64,000 nucleotides of DNA from Salinicoccus halodurans (GCF_900114445.1 NZ_FOTB01000004.1:1-64000), one strand, 5' to 3'; positions 44,088 through 52,073 are shown, numbered from the stretch's first letter. The notes: a model not told the origin generated them from the sequence alone. Made by a program: numbers and translations.

Positions 44088-44570
44088 TTGTATCACATTT
44101 TTAATAGAGAAGAAACTGACAAATGGGTATCCAGTCATTGGTCAGAGGTTAAATCAATTCTTTCTCTTCAAGCTGGGCACACCGTATTCCAATCGCTTTA
44201 TCCGTCAATCTGTGGACAGGTGCTCTGATATAGCCACTCGAAGCAAATGTCACTGATATCGAGACAGGCAGCAGACGGACACTCCTGCAGATCAGCCGCT
44301 GCCTGCGGGCCGCTTTATGGCAGCCTGTCCATCTCTGGTGACGGAAGATCAAAGGCAGAACCGCTCCCTGACACGCAAACAAACATGTCACTCAAGTCTA
44401 ATTGGAAATCATCACCAAATGGGCAGTCTCCTTTATTCATACACCTGCTTTTTGGTCACTTTTCAAGAAAGGCTGGCATCTGAACATCGTGACTCTATTT
44501 ATGCAACGCCAGTGAATGAAAATACAATTAAAATTAATCAACATTAAATGAATTTTGTGTAAAAGTAATA
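44088..44570. other. Intergenic stretch with no credible gene
   Basis: The gap between the antitoxin and the MarR terminator contains open frames of 70-80 codons on both strands. None has a good ribosome site or a recognisable sequence. Base composition is mixed, with a GC-rich middle (about 44260-44370). It could be a decayed gene next to the TA pair, but nothing can be named. Confidence 0.35.
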
Positions 44571-44600
44571 AAAAAATCCCGGGAATTTTATTCCCGGGGT
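44571..44600 (-). terminator. Terminator of the MarR-family gene
   Basis: The stem CCCGGGAA / TTCCCGGG (44578-44585 with 44591-44598) with a 5-nt loop is followed on the minus strand by a run of seven T. It lies 7 bp after the stop codon at 44607. Confidence 0.9.
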
Positions 44601-44606
44601 ACTGCA

Positions 44607-45023
44607 TTATAGATGGATCTTTTTCAATGCTTTGATGAAAACTTCTTTTTCTTCCTCATTCAGCTGCTCCACAATCTCATCCGACAAGCTGCATATTGAA
44701 TCTTCAAGCTCGTCCAATGATCTTGCAGCGAGCTTCGTCAGATTCAAATGAGCTGCCCGCATATCACTCGGATCCTGCTCTTTCAACAGGAAGCCTCTCT
44801 CAATCAGCCTCGTGATGGCACGGGAAACGGATGTCTGTTTCTTCTTGAACCGTTCCACCAGTGTCTTCTGTGTGATGCCGGGCTCTTCGGCAATCATTTC
44901 TATGATGTACAATTGATCCCTTGTAAGGGTGCCTTCTTCTGTTTCAAATTCCGCCAGATGGTCAATTTTAGCGTTCAGCAGATAAATGTATCTGCATACA
45001 TTGCGCGTATTAGTAGCGTCCAT
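44607..45023 (-). CDS. MarR-family transcriptional regulator
   Basis: Winged-helix regulator of 138 aa. The DNA-binding part reads DQLYIIEMIAEEPGITQKTLVERFKKKQTSVSRAITRLIERGFLLKEQDPSDMRA (about 37-90), with the recognition helix QTSVSRAITRLIERGF and the wing Arg residues of MarR. Helices at both ends should make the dimer. It is a single-gene unit, so its targets are unknown; it may regulate itself through the dyad at 45045-45060. No divergent efflux or enzyme gene neighbours it. The next gene upstream points the same way, and its stop is 113 bp away. Confidence 0.88.
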   Translation of the reverse strand: MDATNTRNVCRYIYLLNAKIDHLAEFETEEGTLTRDQLYIIEMIAEEPGITQKTLVERFKKKQTSVSRAITRLIERGFLLKEQDPSDMRAAHLNLTKLAARSLDELEDSICSLSDEIVEQLNEEEKEVFIKALKKIHL

Positions 45024-45044
45024 GTGCTTCCCGACTTTCTTTAC

Positions 45045-45060
45045 TTATTACTAGTGATAA
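45045..45060 (-). promoter_or_regulatory. Candidate MarR operator
   Basis: TTATTACTAGTGATAA is a near-perfect 16-bp dyad centred on ACTAGT. It lies 22 bp before the MarR ATG and just downstream of a TATAAT-like box (on the minus strand, near plus 45071). The place and symmetry fit an autoregulatory site. Binding is not shown. Confidence 0.5.
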
Positions 45061-45136
45061 CTCTACTATCATTATACACAACCTGTATACACAAAAAAAC
45101 ACTTATATCCGAAATCTTTTAAAAATTTCAGTCAAT

Positions 45137-45937
45137 TTACCCTCTAATTGCGTCCAGCTGTTCTCGTGTTATGTATCCTACCGAACACTGTTCCCCGACC
45201 TGGACATATGCAGGCATATGATGAACACGTCCGTCCAGGGCTTCCTCATTGGTTTTGAACTTCCCAGTGATGACGACGAGCCGGTGGATGAGCATGGCGA
45301 TGTCATCGAGCAGTTCCTGGCTGAGAAGATTCCTGTCGATATGGATAAGCGGATTCCGCTTCTCCCGGGAAGGGAACATGATGGACCGGATCCATTTCAG
45401 CTCTTCAGGTGTCAGGGCCGCGCGTGTTTTCAGTTCCACCCTGAGGAAAGGCTCCCTGTCCGCTTCCCGGAACGCATCATCGTACTGGTTCCTGAAATGG
45501 AAGAACTCGATGCCCGTATCCTCCCACCGCACCAGATACTGTTGATGGTGCTGCTGAATATAGAATAAAGTCCCCTCATTGACGCATATTTCTTCAGTCA
45601 TCCCGCAGAGTTTTCCCGTCGTCAGTATGACTTTCGAGTAATCCAGGAGTTTCTGGCCGGCAAGCGTGTTCTGTTCCTCTTTCTTATGTGTCACTGTGAT
45701 CTTCATATCCGTATTGTGTATTTCCATTTTCCCGTCCTCTGCAAACAAACTTTGCAGCCTGAGCGCGGCAAGTGGAGCTGATCCGTGCCCCTTGACAGTC
45801 AGTCCTTCAGCGAAATTGGTATTCATCAGGTCTTTTTGGATCAGCTCTTTGATGAGTGTTTCCACTGTTGCGTCAGACGGAATCTTTATCTTTTCGATTG
45901 TCAGCCCTGTATCTTTGATCTTCACTTTAAGCTTCAT
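45137..45937 (-). CDS. Unknown protein with possible beta-grasp (ubiquitin-like) N-terminus
   Basis: Soluble protein of 266 aa. The first about 75 residues follow a ubiquitin-like pattern (MKLKVKIKDTGLTIEKIKIP, a helix VETLIKELIQKDL, then strands up to GKMEIHNTDMKITV), comparable in outline to YukD/EsaB proteins of type VII secretion. This is by eye only. The rest (about 110-260) has mixed strands and helices (LFYIQQHHQQYLVRWEDTG, FFHFRNQYDDAF, ELLDDIAMLIHRLVVITG) and matches no family I know. It overlaps the end of the metallopeptidase-like gene by 11 bp and has GAGAGGG six bases upstream. The two are co-translated and probably work together. No WXG100 or EssC genes are present in the window. 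Confidence 0.55.
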   Translation of the reverse strand: MKLKVKIKDTGLTIEKIKIPSDATVETLIKELIQKDLMNTNFAEGLTVKGHGSAPLAALRLQSLFAEDGKMEIHNTDMKITVTHKKEEQNTLAGQKLLDYSKVILTTGKLCGMTEEICVNEGTLFYIQQHHQQYLVRWEDTGIEFFHFRNQYDDAFREADREPFLRVELKTRAALTPEELKWIRSIMFPSREKRNPLIHIDRNLLSQELLDDIAMLIHRLVVITGKFKTNEEALDGRVHHMPAYVQVGEQCSVGYITREQLDAIRG

Positions 45938-47516
45938 CTGATGCCCTCTCTTTTTCGTATGCTAAAAGATTTTCCAGTATATCCACACGGAGTGCCACAA
46001 GGTCGGGATCTTCATAGAATGCACGCACTTTCACATCTTTCAGCTGTCCCTCCCCCTGCGGTATCCGATCCGTGATGAATGCGACGAACGTCACGGCAAA
46101 GTCCTCTTTCGGGTTCAGTGCCTGGTAAGGCACATAGAAATCACCGGCGTTGTTGTTGAAGAACGCCTCTTTTTCCGGATCCGACTTGAATTTATTCTCA
46201 ATCCATTTCTCACCGTACTGGCTCCAGAAGCGCTCTGTATACTCCGCCATCAGTGTACCATCCTTCAGACAGTCGAGCTCCGTGCCCCCGCACCCTTCGG
46301 TGAAATCCTCTGCAGGCAGCGAATGGATATGCCCGTACTCATGGATGAGCGTGCGGTACTGGCTCGCGCGGTTCGTATTGTCCCGGATGTCGACCCCAAG
46401 CGTCGTCCCTTCCGGCTGTATGTCGACATAGGCCAGCGTATTGCCCTCCCCGTCTGAAAAAAGATTGAAATGGCTGACGGAAGTGATCCGCTCACCAGGA
46501 ATGATTGCCGTGAACCGTTCCCAGATTTCCATGAACTCTTCCTCAGTGCCTATCGGCAGCTCGTTTTCATGCTCCGCATTTACAAGCTCGAAATCATCAT
46601 CGACCGCGTAGGTGATGTAGTCATAGCGGTTCCTGTTTTCAATGAAGACGTGCGGCTCGTCCTGTATGTCGACGTATTCCCCGAGTTCCCTGAGGTACCG
46701 GTCACCAAGGTCCCGGCACTCTTCCACTGTGGCACAGCCACCGTGATCAACCGGCGCCTGCCAGTCGATATCGGTTTCGTACTCTTCTCCGGGACCGCTG
46801 AGCTTCTGCAGCAGAAATACCGCACCGCCGATGATGAGTGCCGCAGCTGCCGCAAGTGCCGCAATCTGGGCGATGAACCGCCCCGCGTCATACAGCGGCG
46901 TCTTCGGCTGTTCTGTGAATGTACGCTCGACAGGTGCGCGTTCGATTACTCCGCCGGCTGTCAGTATATCCTTTATGGTGTCGATGCGGGCGTGGTAGTC
47001 GGGGTGCGGCGTGCGTTCCGCGTCCTCTGCCTCTGTGTCGTAAAGTGGATGCACATGTACCATATCACCACCGCTTCGGATACTGTATTCACCGCAGGTG
47101 AAGACGTGCGTCTCGATCTGATGGTTATTCGCAAATGCCAGCAGCCATCTGAAATCCCGTTCGGCGATGTCCGTCGTCAGTATGAACAGGTCGAAAGCTT
47201 CGAGTTTTTTGCGGAACCTTACGTCAGCCTTCACCGTTTCATACAGGTTGCTGCCGGACTCGAAACCCTCTTTTGAAATGCGCCCGTATGCTGCCGACAC
47301 CTTGCCGGCATAGCGCGGATCCACACCCTGTGACCGGAGGGACTTTTTGACGGCTGACGTGATCTTCGTTTCCTCAGTGCTGAAATTCGTATGTATATAA
47401 ACGTCGTGACGGGAATGGCTGCCGACGAGGCCTGCTATTTTGAATCCGCCGGCAAGTTCGATGTGCCGCGCGTGTTCCGTATTTACATAGATGCCGCCGG
47501 CTGTCAGTATCTTCAT
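45927..47516 (-). CDS. Membrane-anchored HExxH metallopeptidase-like protein
   Basis: Protein of 529 aa. A cytoplasmic N-terminal domain (about 1-205) of unknown type contains a Rossmann-like strand pattern (KLEAFDLFILTTDIAERDFRWLLAF). One membrane span follows (about 217-238, AALAAAAALIIGGAVFLL), then an extracellular domain. That domain holds the zinc-binding motif HEYGH (about 392-396) in a gluzincin/metzincin-like context, with a later AEYTERF Glu and two cysteine pairs (CATVEEC and CGGTELDC). The frame opens at 47534, but GGGGGAAG before the ATG at 47516 supports the shorter start. It overlaps the 45137 gene. The peptide target is unknown. No family was recognised beyond the zincin motif. 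Confidence 0.6.
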   Translation of the reverse strand: MKILTAGGIYVNTEHARHIELAGGFKIAGLVGSHSRHDVYIHTNFSTEETKITSAVKKSLRSQGVDPRYAGKVSAAYGRISKEGFESGSNLYETVKADVRFRKKLEAFDLFILTTDIAERDFRWLLAFANNHQIETHVFTCGEYSIRSGGDMVHVHPLYDTEAEDAERTPHPDYHARIDTIKDILTAGGVIERAPVERTFTEQPKTPLYDAGRFIAQIAALAAAAALIIGGAVFLLQKLSGPGEEYETDIDWQAPVDHGGCATVEECRDLGDRYLRELGEYVDIQDEPHVFIENRNRYDYITYAVDDDFELVNAEHENELPIGTEEEFMEIWERFTAIIPGERITSVSHFNLFSDGEGNTLAYVDIQPEGTTLGVDIRDNTNRASQYRTLIHEYGHIHSLPAEDFTEGCGGTELDCLKDGTLMAEYTERFWSQYGEKWIENKFKSDPEKEAFFNNNAGDFYVPYQALNPKEDFAVTFVAFITDRIPQGEGQLKDVKVRAFYEDPDLVALRVDILENLLAYEKERASDEA

Positions 47517-47628
47517 CGCACTTCCCCCGTTCATGCTCCCATTATCCTAAACAAGCCGGAAAAATGAAAGAGTTTACACGCAATTTGACAGAAAGTTTAA
47601 TATTTTTTACACGATATTAATACTTGGT

Positions 47629-48153
47629 CTATGTATATCGCTGATGCAGCGGCAGGCTGTATGAATTTGAAGTCAGGTACATCGCGCTCTGTGCCTTTAT
47701 CTTCCGTGAACGGTCCGCGACGACGAGCGCCTTGCCGTACTGCTTTTCGCAGAATGCGAAATCGGCCGCCACCTGCTTTTGTGACCCGTCGCTGAAATGG
47801 ATGATGGATGTGTCGCGCGCGTCTCCCGGTGTAAACTTCAAGCAATGGTGCAGATTCACCCAGAAAGGATTTTTCTGTCTGTTCACTGTAATCGGGAATA
47901 AAACGAAGTGCAGCTGTTCATCGATGATGATGGGACCGAGCCTGTGGATGTCGTGTGCTTTTTTAAGCTGCGTGCGGCGTGCTTTGATGGTTGTGCCGTA
48001 TGTATGGAGCAAAAGCGTGTCGATCAGTGCTTCGGACGGTTTGGCGGATGGCAGGGTGCGGCCTTTCTGATACACCATGTGGCAGAGGAATTCGGGATGC
48101 TGCACCGGTTCGATGTAGAAGACGCCGGCGTTCAACGGATTTTCTAGATTCAT
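47629..48153 (-). CDS. comK: ComK-family competence transcription factor
   Basis: Protein of 174 aa whose central part matches ComK. GTTIKARRTQLKKAHDI sits in the place of the ComK SYAGRKxxT segment. IIIDEQLHFVLFPITVNRQKNPFWVNLHH is the PI-x-VD...FPT...C-WI-H block, and IIHFSDGSQKQVAADFAFCEKQYGKA the F-NG...SY-xxENQ block. ComK activates DNA-uptake genes in bacilli and staphylococci by binding AT-rich boxes. A ribosome site GAGGTG lies five bases before the ATG, and a clean TATAAT lies 44 bp upstream. It is divergent from a sigma-factor gene, suggesting joint control. N- and C-termini are less conserved. Activity is not tested by sequence. Confidence 0.83.
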   Translation of the reverse strand: MNLENPLNAGVFYIEPVQHPEFLCHMVYQKGRTLPSAKPSEALIDTLLLHTYGTTIKARRTQLKKAHDIHRLGPIIIDEQLHFVLFPITVNRQKNPFWVNLHHCLKFTPGDARDTSIIHFSDGSQKQVAADFAFCEKQYGKALVVADRSRKIKAQSAMYLTSNSYSLPLHQRYT

Positions 48154-48196
48154 GGTTCACCTCTATGTCGTTATGTCTAACCCTATACTCGAATTT

Positions 48197-48202
48197 ATTA
48201 TA
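48197..48202 (-). promoter_or_regulatory. -10 box of the comK promoter
   Basis: A perfect TATAAT (read on the minus strand) lies 44 bp before the comK ATG. The -35 is weak, as expected for a gene that needs activation. The 226-bp gap also contains AAAATATTTT at 48236-48245, an AT palindrome that is not a standard ComK box. Confidence 0.5.
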
Positions 48203-48379
48203 ACCCAACTTAAAGTTATTTAACACATTATTAACAAAATATTTTAAATAGTTAACTTAATTGAGAGTTAGGTGTTATTTTGGATTGCTGCTGCGTTCGT
48301 TTTTGTGTGCCGACCGCGGCTATGATGGATGCATCCGGAAATACTTTCAGATGTATCGATACATCACAGGGTGATTGTG

Positions 48380-48970
48380 ATGACACGTTTCAAAGCAATA
48401 GAAGATAATGAAAATGTGAAATTTGACGGCAAGATTGATAGTAGAAGAAAAAATGAGGAGTTAGTCGAGGAGACCGGAAATGAAAATCCGGAATTCGACA
48501 CACGCATTGAAAATTACGAACCGATGATCCAGAGCATCATCGGCAGACTCAGCATCCGCTTCGATCAGGACGATTATATGCAGGTCGGCAGGCTTGCTGT
48601 GTACAATGCACTGTCCACCTATGACGACATAGCCGCCCGCGGCGCAACGGAATCCCAGTTTGTGTATACGCGAATCTATCAGCGGATGATCGACGAAATC
48701 CGCCGGGTCTCCCGCTATACAAGCACTGTCAGTGCAACGGAGGACGACCTGCTGATCGAGAGTGCCGGCGGATGTGGTGCGGACACCGAACTTCGTGCCG
48801 AGCTCCGCGATATGCTGGGGACGCTCGACGACCGTGAACTGAAATGGCTGCTGCTGACGCTTGACGGCTACACCGTTGTCGAAATCGCAGCAGCCTCCGG
48901 ATTCAGCGTGTCGAGCGTGAAGAACTGGCGGAAGAGTGCCCGTGCGAAACTGGGTGCGCTGCGCGGGTAA
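48380..48970 (+). CDS. RNA polymerase sigma-70 family factor (SigH/ComX-like)
   Basis: Small sigma factor of 196 aa. Region 2 is visible as YEPMIQSIIGRLSIRFDQDDYMQVGRLAVYNAL (about 48-80), followed by FVYTRIYQRMIDEIRRVSRYTS (2.3-2.4, promoter melting). Region 4 ends the protein with a helix-turn-helix, VVEIAAASGFSVSSVKNWRKSARAKL. AGGGTG six bases before the ATG at 48380 decides the start; the frame opens 17 codons earlier. Size and layout fit the SigH/ComX type that drives competence genes in staphylococci and streptococci. Its divergent partner is comK, which supports that idea but does not prove it. Confidence 0.82.
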   Translation: MTRFKAIEDNENVKFDGKIDSRRKNEELVEETGNENPEFDTRIENYEPMIQSIIGRLSIRFDQDDYMQVGRLAVYNALSTYDDIAARGATESQFVYTRIYQRMIDEIRRVSRYTSTVSATEDDLLIESAGGCGADTELRAELRDMLGTLDDRELKWLLLTLDGYTVVEIAAASGFSVSSVKNWRKSARAKLGALRG

Positions 48971-49083
48971 AGGACGGTGTGGTATCATGCGGCGAGGGGT
49001 TTTTATCCTCACGGTAGTTTGGATTTTGCGAACTCAAAGTGTAAGTGGCTACTATTTATTTTGTAAATCCGTCAGAATGTTGA

Positions 49084-49111
49084 TTACAAAAGACGCAAAA
49101 AGTAGTATAAT
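49084..49111 (+). promoter_or_regulatory. Candidate sigma-A promoter of the DUF2187 gene
   Basis: TTACAA (49084-49089) and TATAAT (49106-49111) are separated by 16 bp, with a GGAGG ribosome site downstream at about 49130. The likely 5' leader is about 25 nt. Confidence 0.5.
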
Positions 49112-49142
49112 GTCTTACATCATTGTTGTGGAGGTATGACGC

Positions 49143-49346
49143 ATGGCAGATGTAAAAGATGAAGAAGAAATCATTGCAGCTAAAGTTGGCAACATAGTTG
49201 AATTTGATGGTATGAAAGGAAAGGTTGATAAAGTGAACGACAATTCCGTTATTGTCGACATCACGATCAACGATAACTTCGACGAGCATGAGATGTTCGA
49301 AAAGACAGTAGTCAACCATAAGCGCTACACTATCATAGAAGAGTAA
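49143..49346 (+). CDS. DUF2187 (YkvS-like) family protein
   Basis: Small protein of 67 aa of the DUF2187/YkvS family common in Firmicutes. It is a single SH3-like or KOW-like beta fold: VGNIVEFDGMKGKVDKVNDNSVIVDITINDNFDEHEMFEKTVVNHKRYTII. No function is established, though the KOW-like core suggests nucleic-acid or ribosome contact, which is speculation. A strong GGAGG ribosome site and a nearby promoter make it a single-gene unit. A terminator follows 65 bp after the stop. Confidence 0.85.
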   Translation: MADVKDEEEIIAAKVGNIVEFDGMKGKVDKVNDNSVIVDITINDNFDEHEMFEKTVVNHKRYTIIEE

Positions 49347-49410
49347 TTAATATTTTCTTATATTGAAGTTATTCATGGATGTAGTCTTTGCATCTGTGAT
49401 TCTGATGACC

Positions 49411-49448
49411 GCCCCGGTTTCTCTTAAGTGAGAGGCCGGGGTGTTTTT
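49411..49448 (+). terminator. Rho-independent terminator after the DUF2187 gene
   Basis: CCCCGG (49412-49417) pairs with CCGGGG (49436-49441), continued by an inner TCTC/GAGA pairing, and is followed by TGTTTTTAT on the plus strand. Confidence 0.85.
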
Positions 49449-49640
49449 ATATTGGATTGCATTTGTCAATAGCGGGGTTCCTGTGATGTTTTCCAGATTT
49501 TTCAAAAACCCCGCGATCATCGGTCGAAAGTGTAGCGGATTTGCGAAATCTGCTTTTTTATTTCTGAAAAGATCAAATTGGCCAATTTTACCTATATATA
49601 GGGTGAAGGGTTTTTTATTCTGAAAATCAGGGAGGCAGTC

Positions 49641-50672
49641 ATGTTTATCACAGAGAGGAACAAATCGAAACAGCATCTATACTTGGAAACTTTGGCAGGC
49701 AGGACGAAACTCGATAAGAAAGAGGCGGCGGATCTTGCGCGGTACCGCTCCGGATTCCGGGGCGAGTGTGATTATGATGGCGTGCTGGATGAAGTGGGAC
49801 ACGATAGTCTGCATGTTTTCCGCGATATCTGGCTCCGCATTGACAATAGCGATGTCCAATTCGATACGCTGATTATTGCCGATGCGACCATCATCGTCAA
49901 CGAAATCAAAAATTACAGCGGCAATTACTCATATGAAAATTCGGTCTGGAAAGTGCGGGGGCGTCAGATCTCCGAGGATCCGGTCAGCCAGGTTAACCGT
50001 GCCGCCGGCAAGCTTGTGAAGCTTCGCAATGAATCCGGCTTCCAGTTTGTAATTCAAAAAGAGATCATTTTCATCAATCCGTATTTCATCTTCAGTTCCG
50101 GTGACGCCGGCGCCGGCAGCATGAATCTATTTGTAATGCGGAACCGGCTGAAACAGTACTTCCGCAGCCTGGGGAATAATACATCCGGGCGCTCCGCCAA
50201 AGTTCTCGCCGAAGAAATTTCGGGGCGTATCATAGAGGATCCCTACCCTGTTCCGGAAACTGATTATACCCGGTTGAAACCTGGGGTGAACTGTTGGAAA
50301 TGCGGGGGATATGATATTGAAATGAAAAGATTCAATACCGTATGCCGGGAATGCGGATATTCCGAAACAGTGGAAAGGCTGATTGTGCGTTCTGTCGTTG
50401 AGTATGCCGTTTTATTTCCGGATGAAGTGGTGACTAAGAAAAGGATTGCAGATTTTTTGGGTGGTTCAGTTAATTTGCAGAGAACACAGCGGCTGATGAA
50501 GAAATATTTTTCAATTGTGCCTAACAGTTCCCGTACCTACTATCAGATTACGGACAAAGATTCAAAGAAAATTTTAAAGGCAGGCGGTTATTCTTCGTAT
50601 TATGAACATGACCCCGACTTTATGTTCGAAACGCATCCCAGAGCGCATAAACTGCAGGCGAATTTCCTGTAA
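49641..50672 (+). CDS. NERD-domain (nuclease-related) protein with zinc ribbon
   Basis: Protein of 343 aa. The NERD domain (about 37-165) carries GFRGECDYD, QFDTLIIAD (Asp75), then NEIKNYSG (Glu88, Lys90), the order of catalytic residues in the restriction-endonuclease-like fold. A CxxC...CxxC zinc ribbon follows at about 218-240 (CWKCGG and CRECGY). The C-terminal part (about 250-330) looks like a winged-helix or HTH-like segment (TKKRIADFLGGSVNLQRTQRL). Many Firmicutes carry such single genes; a role in DNA handling or phage defence has been suggested but not shown. It is a single-gene unit. Directly downstream lies the palindromic repeat array at 50683. Confidence 0.85.
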   Translation: MFITERNKSKQHLYLETLAGRTKLDKKEAADLARYRSGFRGECDYDGVLDEVGHDSLHVFRDIWLRIDNSDVQFDTLIIADATIIVNEIKNYSGNYSYENSVWKVRGRQISEDPVSQVNRAAGKLVKLRNESGFQFVIQKEIIFINPYFIFSSGDAGAGSMNLFVMRNRLKQYFRSLGNNTSGRSAKVLAEEISGRIIEDPYPVPETDYTRLKPGVNCWKCGGYDIEMKRFNTVCRECGYSETVERLIVRSVVEYAVLFPDEVVTKKRIADFLGGSVNLQRTQRLMKKYFSIVPNSSRTYYQITDKDSKKILKAGGYSSYYEHDPDFMFETHPRAHKLQANFL

Positions 50673-50682
50673 AGGAATGCTG

Positions 50683-51006
50683 CCTTATTATCGATTTAAG
50701 ATCTTTGATGAGGTACAAGCTTTCTCTTATTGACGATTTTTATTCAATGATAAGAGATGACTCCCGCTTATCTTCGATTTAAAATCAAAGGCAATTGGGA
50801 TAGCGTCTCTTATTATCGATTGGCTTTCCATCATAAGAGAAACGTCTGCCTTATCGTCGATTCAAAATCAATAACAATTGAGAGAGTGCCTCTTATTATC
50901 GGTCAGTTTTCCATGATAAGAGCGCCCATTGTCTTATTGTCGATCTGCAATCAATAATAAGAGAGAGCATTGCTCTTAGTTTCGATCAAAAATCGATAGT
51001 AAGGCA
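50683..51006. repeat. Array of eight imperfect palindromic units (41/42-bp alternation, 83-bp superunit)
   Basis: Eight units begin with CTTAT at 50684, 50726, 50767, 50809, 50850, 50892, 50933 and 50975, giving spacings of 42, 41, 42, 41, 42, 41 and 42 bp. Most units read roughly CTTATTATCGATT, a short centre, then a reverse-complementary half ending in ATAAGAG, so each can fold as a hairpin. Alternating units are more alike, giving a 83-bp higher-order repeat in four copies. No open frame crosses it with coding features. It fills most of the 474-bp gap between the NERD gene and the 51147 gene. The stretch 51007-51100 shows nothing further. Confidence 0.88.
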
Positions 51007-51102
51007 CGCCGTTTTTTCGGGATTTCCAGGAAACAACCCCCCACGCCCTGCATCAAAACCTGCAAATTCCGCACACCCTGCCGCGCTCGAAGCCTGAACA
51101 CC

Positions 51103-51137
51103 AAAAAACCGCAGACTCCATAAGGATGTCTGCGGTC
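51103..51137 (-). terminator. Terminator after the nucleotidase-like gene
   Basis: A 9-bp perfect stem ACCGCAGAC / GTCTGCGGT (51108-51116 with 51128-51136) is followed on the minus strand by TTTTTTGG. It lies 10 bp past the stop at 51147. Confidence 0.9.
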
Positions 51138-51146
51138 GCCCCACTC

Positions 51147-52073
51147 CTACAGATGGTAATGCACCAGATCGAGGAGGTTATAGTCTTCGCTGAGCTGAGA
51201 GACTTCCTGGTCGATCAGGGAAACGGAGTGGCCTAAGTATTCGTATGTGCTGGTGCGGGTTTTGAAGTTCAATGAGATGTGCATGACCTGGCTGTTGTGA
51301 CGGTGGTGGTAAAGCGGGACGGTTCCCTCTTCCGGTACACTGTATGTTTCGTACTGGGAGGCGCTGATCCTCGGGCTGAGGACGGCATTGCCGGTCATGC
51401 CATTACCGCCGGCGTCACTGGATTCCTCACCATCACCGCCCGCTTCCTGAAGATGGCTGCCGGTGACGAGCATGCCGACGCCTTCCATATCCTGGAGGAC
51501 TTCGTCGATTTCATCGCTCCAGTCAGAGATGCAGACGATGACATAGTCGGGGTCGACCGAGTCATATATATAACGGAGCCACCGCTTCACAGAACTGCCG
51601 AGGCCTGAGATGTGCAGGTTCGGATTTTTGGCCTTCTCCTCGGGAATGAATGTCCCGCCGTAGCCGGAGAGGACGACGAGTTTCATGCCGTTGATGTTGA
51701 AAACATTATACGGTTCGCCGAAAAAGGGCTCTTTTGTCATCGGATGGGTGACGTTGCAGTTCATCCAGGGGAAACTGGAAAAACTCAGCGCGCGCCGCAG
51801 CTTCGACACGTTTGAGAGATCCTGATGGTTGAACACGCCGAAATCGTACATCATATAGTTCATGCATGTGATGGCCGGATTGCGGGGTTTTGAAAAATCC
51901 TGGTCGATGCCGAGCGAGCCGCCCAGATCACACAGCAGAATGTGCGTATTCTCTTCGTGCGACAAACCGCGTTTGTACCTCGACACTTTGGACAGGCTGA
52001 CCCCCTGCCGGCCGCCGAGCGACCGGTTCAGGTGCTGGGTGATGATGAGGCTGATGCTGAAAAACTCCTGCAT
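51147..52073 (-). CDS. Partly degenerate 5'-nucleotidase-like metallophosphatase family protein
   Basis: Protein of 308 aa, soluble, no signal peptide. The order of segments matches the N-terminal metallophosphoesterase domain of 5'-nucleotidases (YunD/UshA-like): SLIITQHLNRSL where HTNDxH is usual, ILLCDLGGSLG (45-55) for the DxGDxxxG motif, MNYMMYDFGVFNHQD (71-85) for the GNHE motif, and LVTGSHLQ for GHTH. Asp49, Asn82 and His83 survive but the second Asp of DxGD, the first His/Asp and the GHxH pair are changed. Metal binding is probably weakened or lost. The usual nucleotide-binding C-terminal domain is absent. AAGGAG six bases before the ATG supports the start. It is a single-gene unit whose role is unknown. 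Confidence 0.62.
   Translation of the reverse strand: MQEFFSISLIITQHLNRSLGGRQGVSLSKVSRYKRGLSHEENTHILLCDLGGSLGIDQDFSKPRNPAITCMNYMMYDFGVFNHQDLSNVSKLRRALSFSSFPWMNCNVTHPMTKEPFFGEPYNVFNINGMKLVVLSGYGGTFIPEEKAKNPNLHISGLGSSVKRWLRYIYDSVDPDYVIVCISDWSDEIDEVLQDMEGVGMLVTGSHLQEAGGDGEESSDAGGNGMTGNAVLSPRISASQYETYSVPEEGTVPLYHHRHNSQVMHISLNFKTRTSTYEYLGHSVSLIDQEVSQLSEDYNLLDLVHYHL

Noticed and set aside
44149-44391. Minus-strand 80-codon gene near the toxin-antitoxin pair
   Set aside because: No ribosome site, no recognisable family, Arg/Cys-rich composition as in random frames, and competing open frames on the other strand.
46470-47276. Plus-strand 268-codon gene
   Set aside because: It lies wholly opposite the metallopeptidase-like gene, is Arg/Val/Cys-rich as expected for an antisense frame in GC-rich DNA, and has no ribosome site.
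48236-48245. ComK-binding box before comK
   Set aside because: AAAATATTTT has only two bases between the A and T blocks, while the known ComK box needs five. It is likely an ordinary AT palindrome.
50683-51006. CRISPR array
   Set aside because: The units repeat at 41-42 bp with similarity running through the whole period. There are no distinct spacers or identical direct repeats, and no cas gene is nearby.
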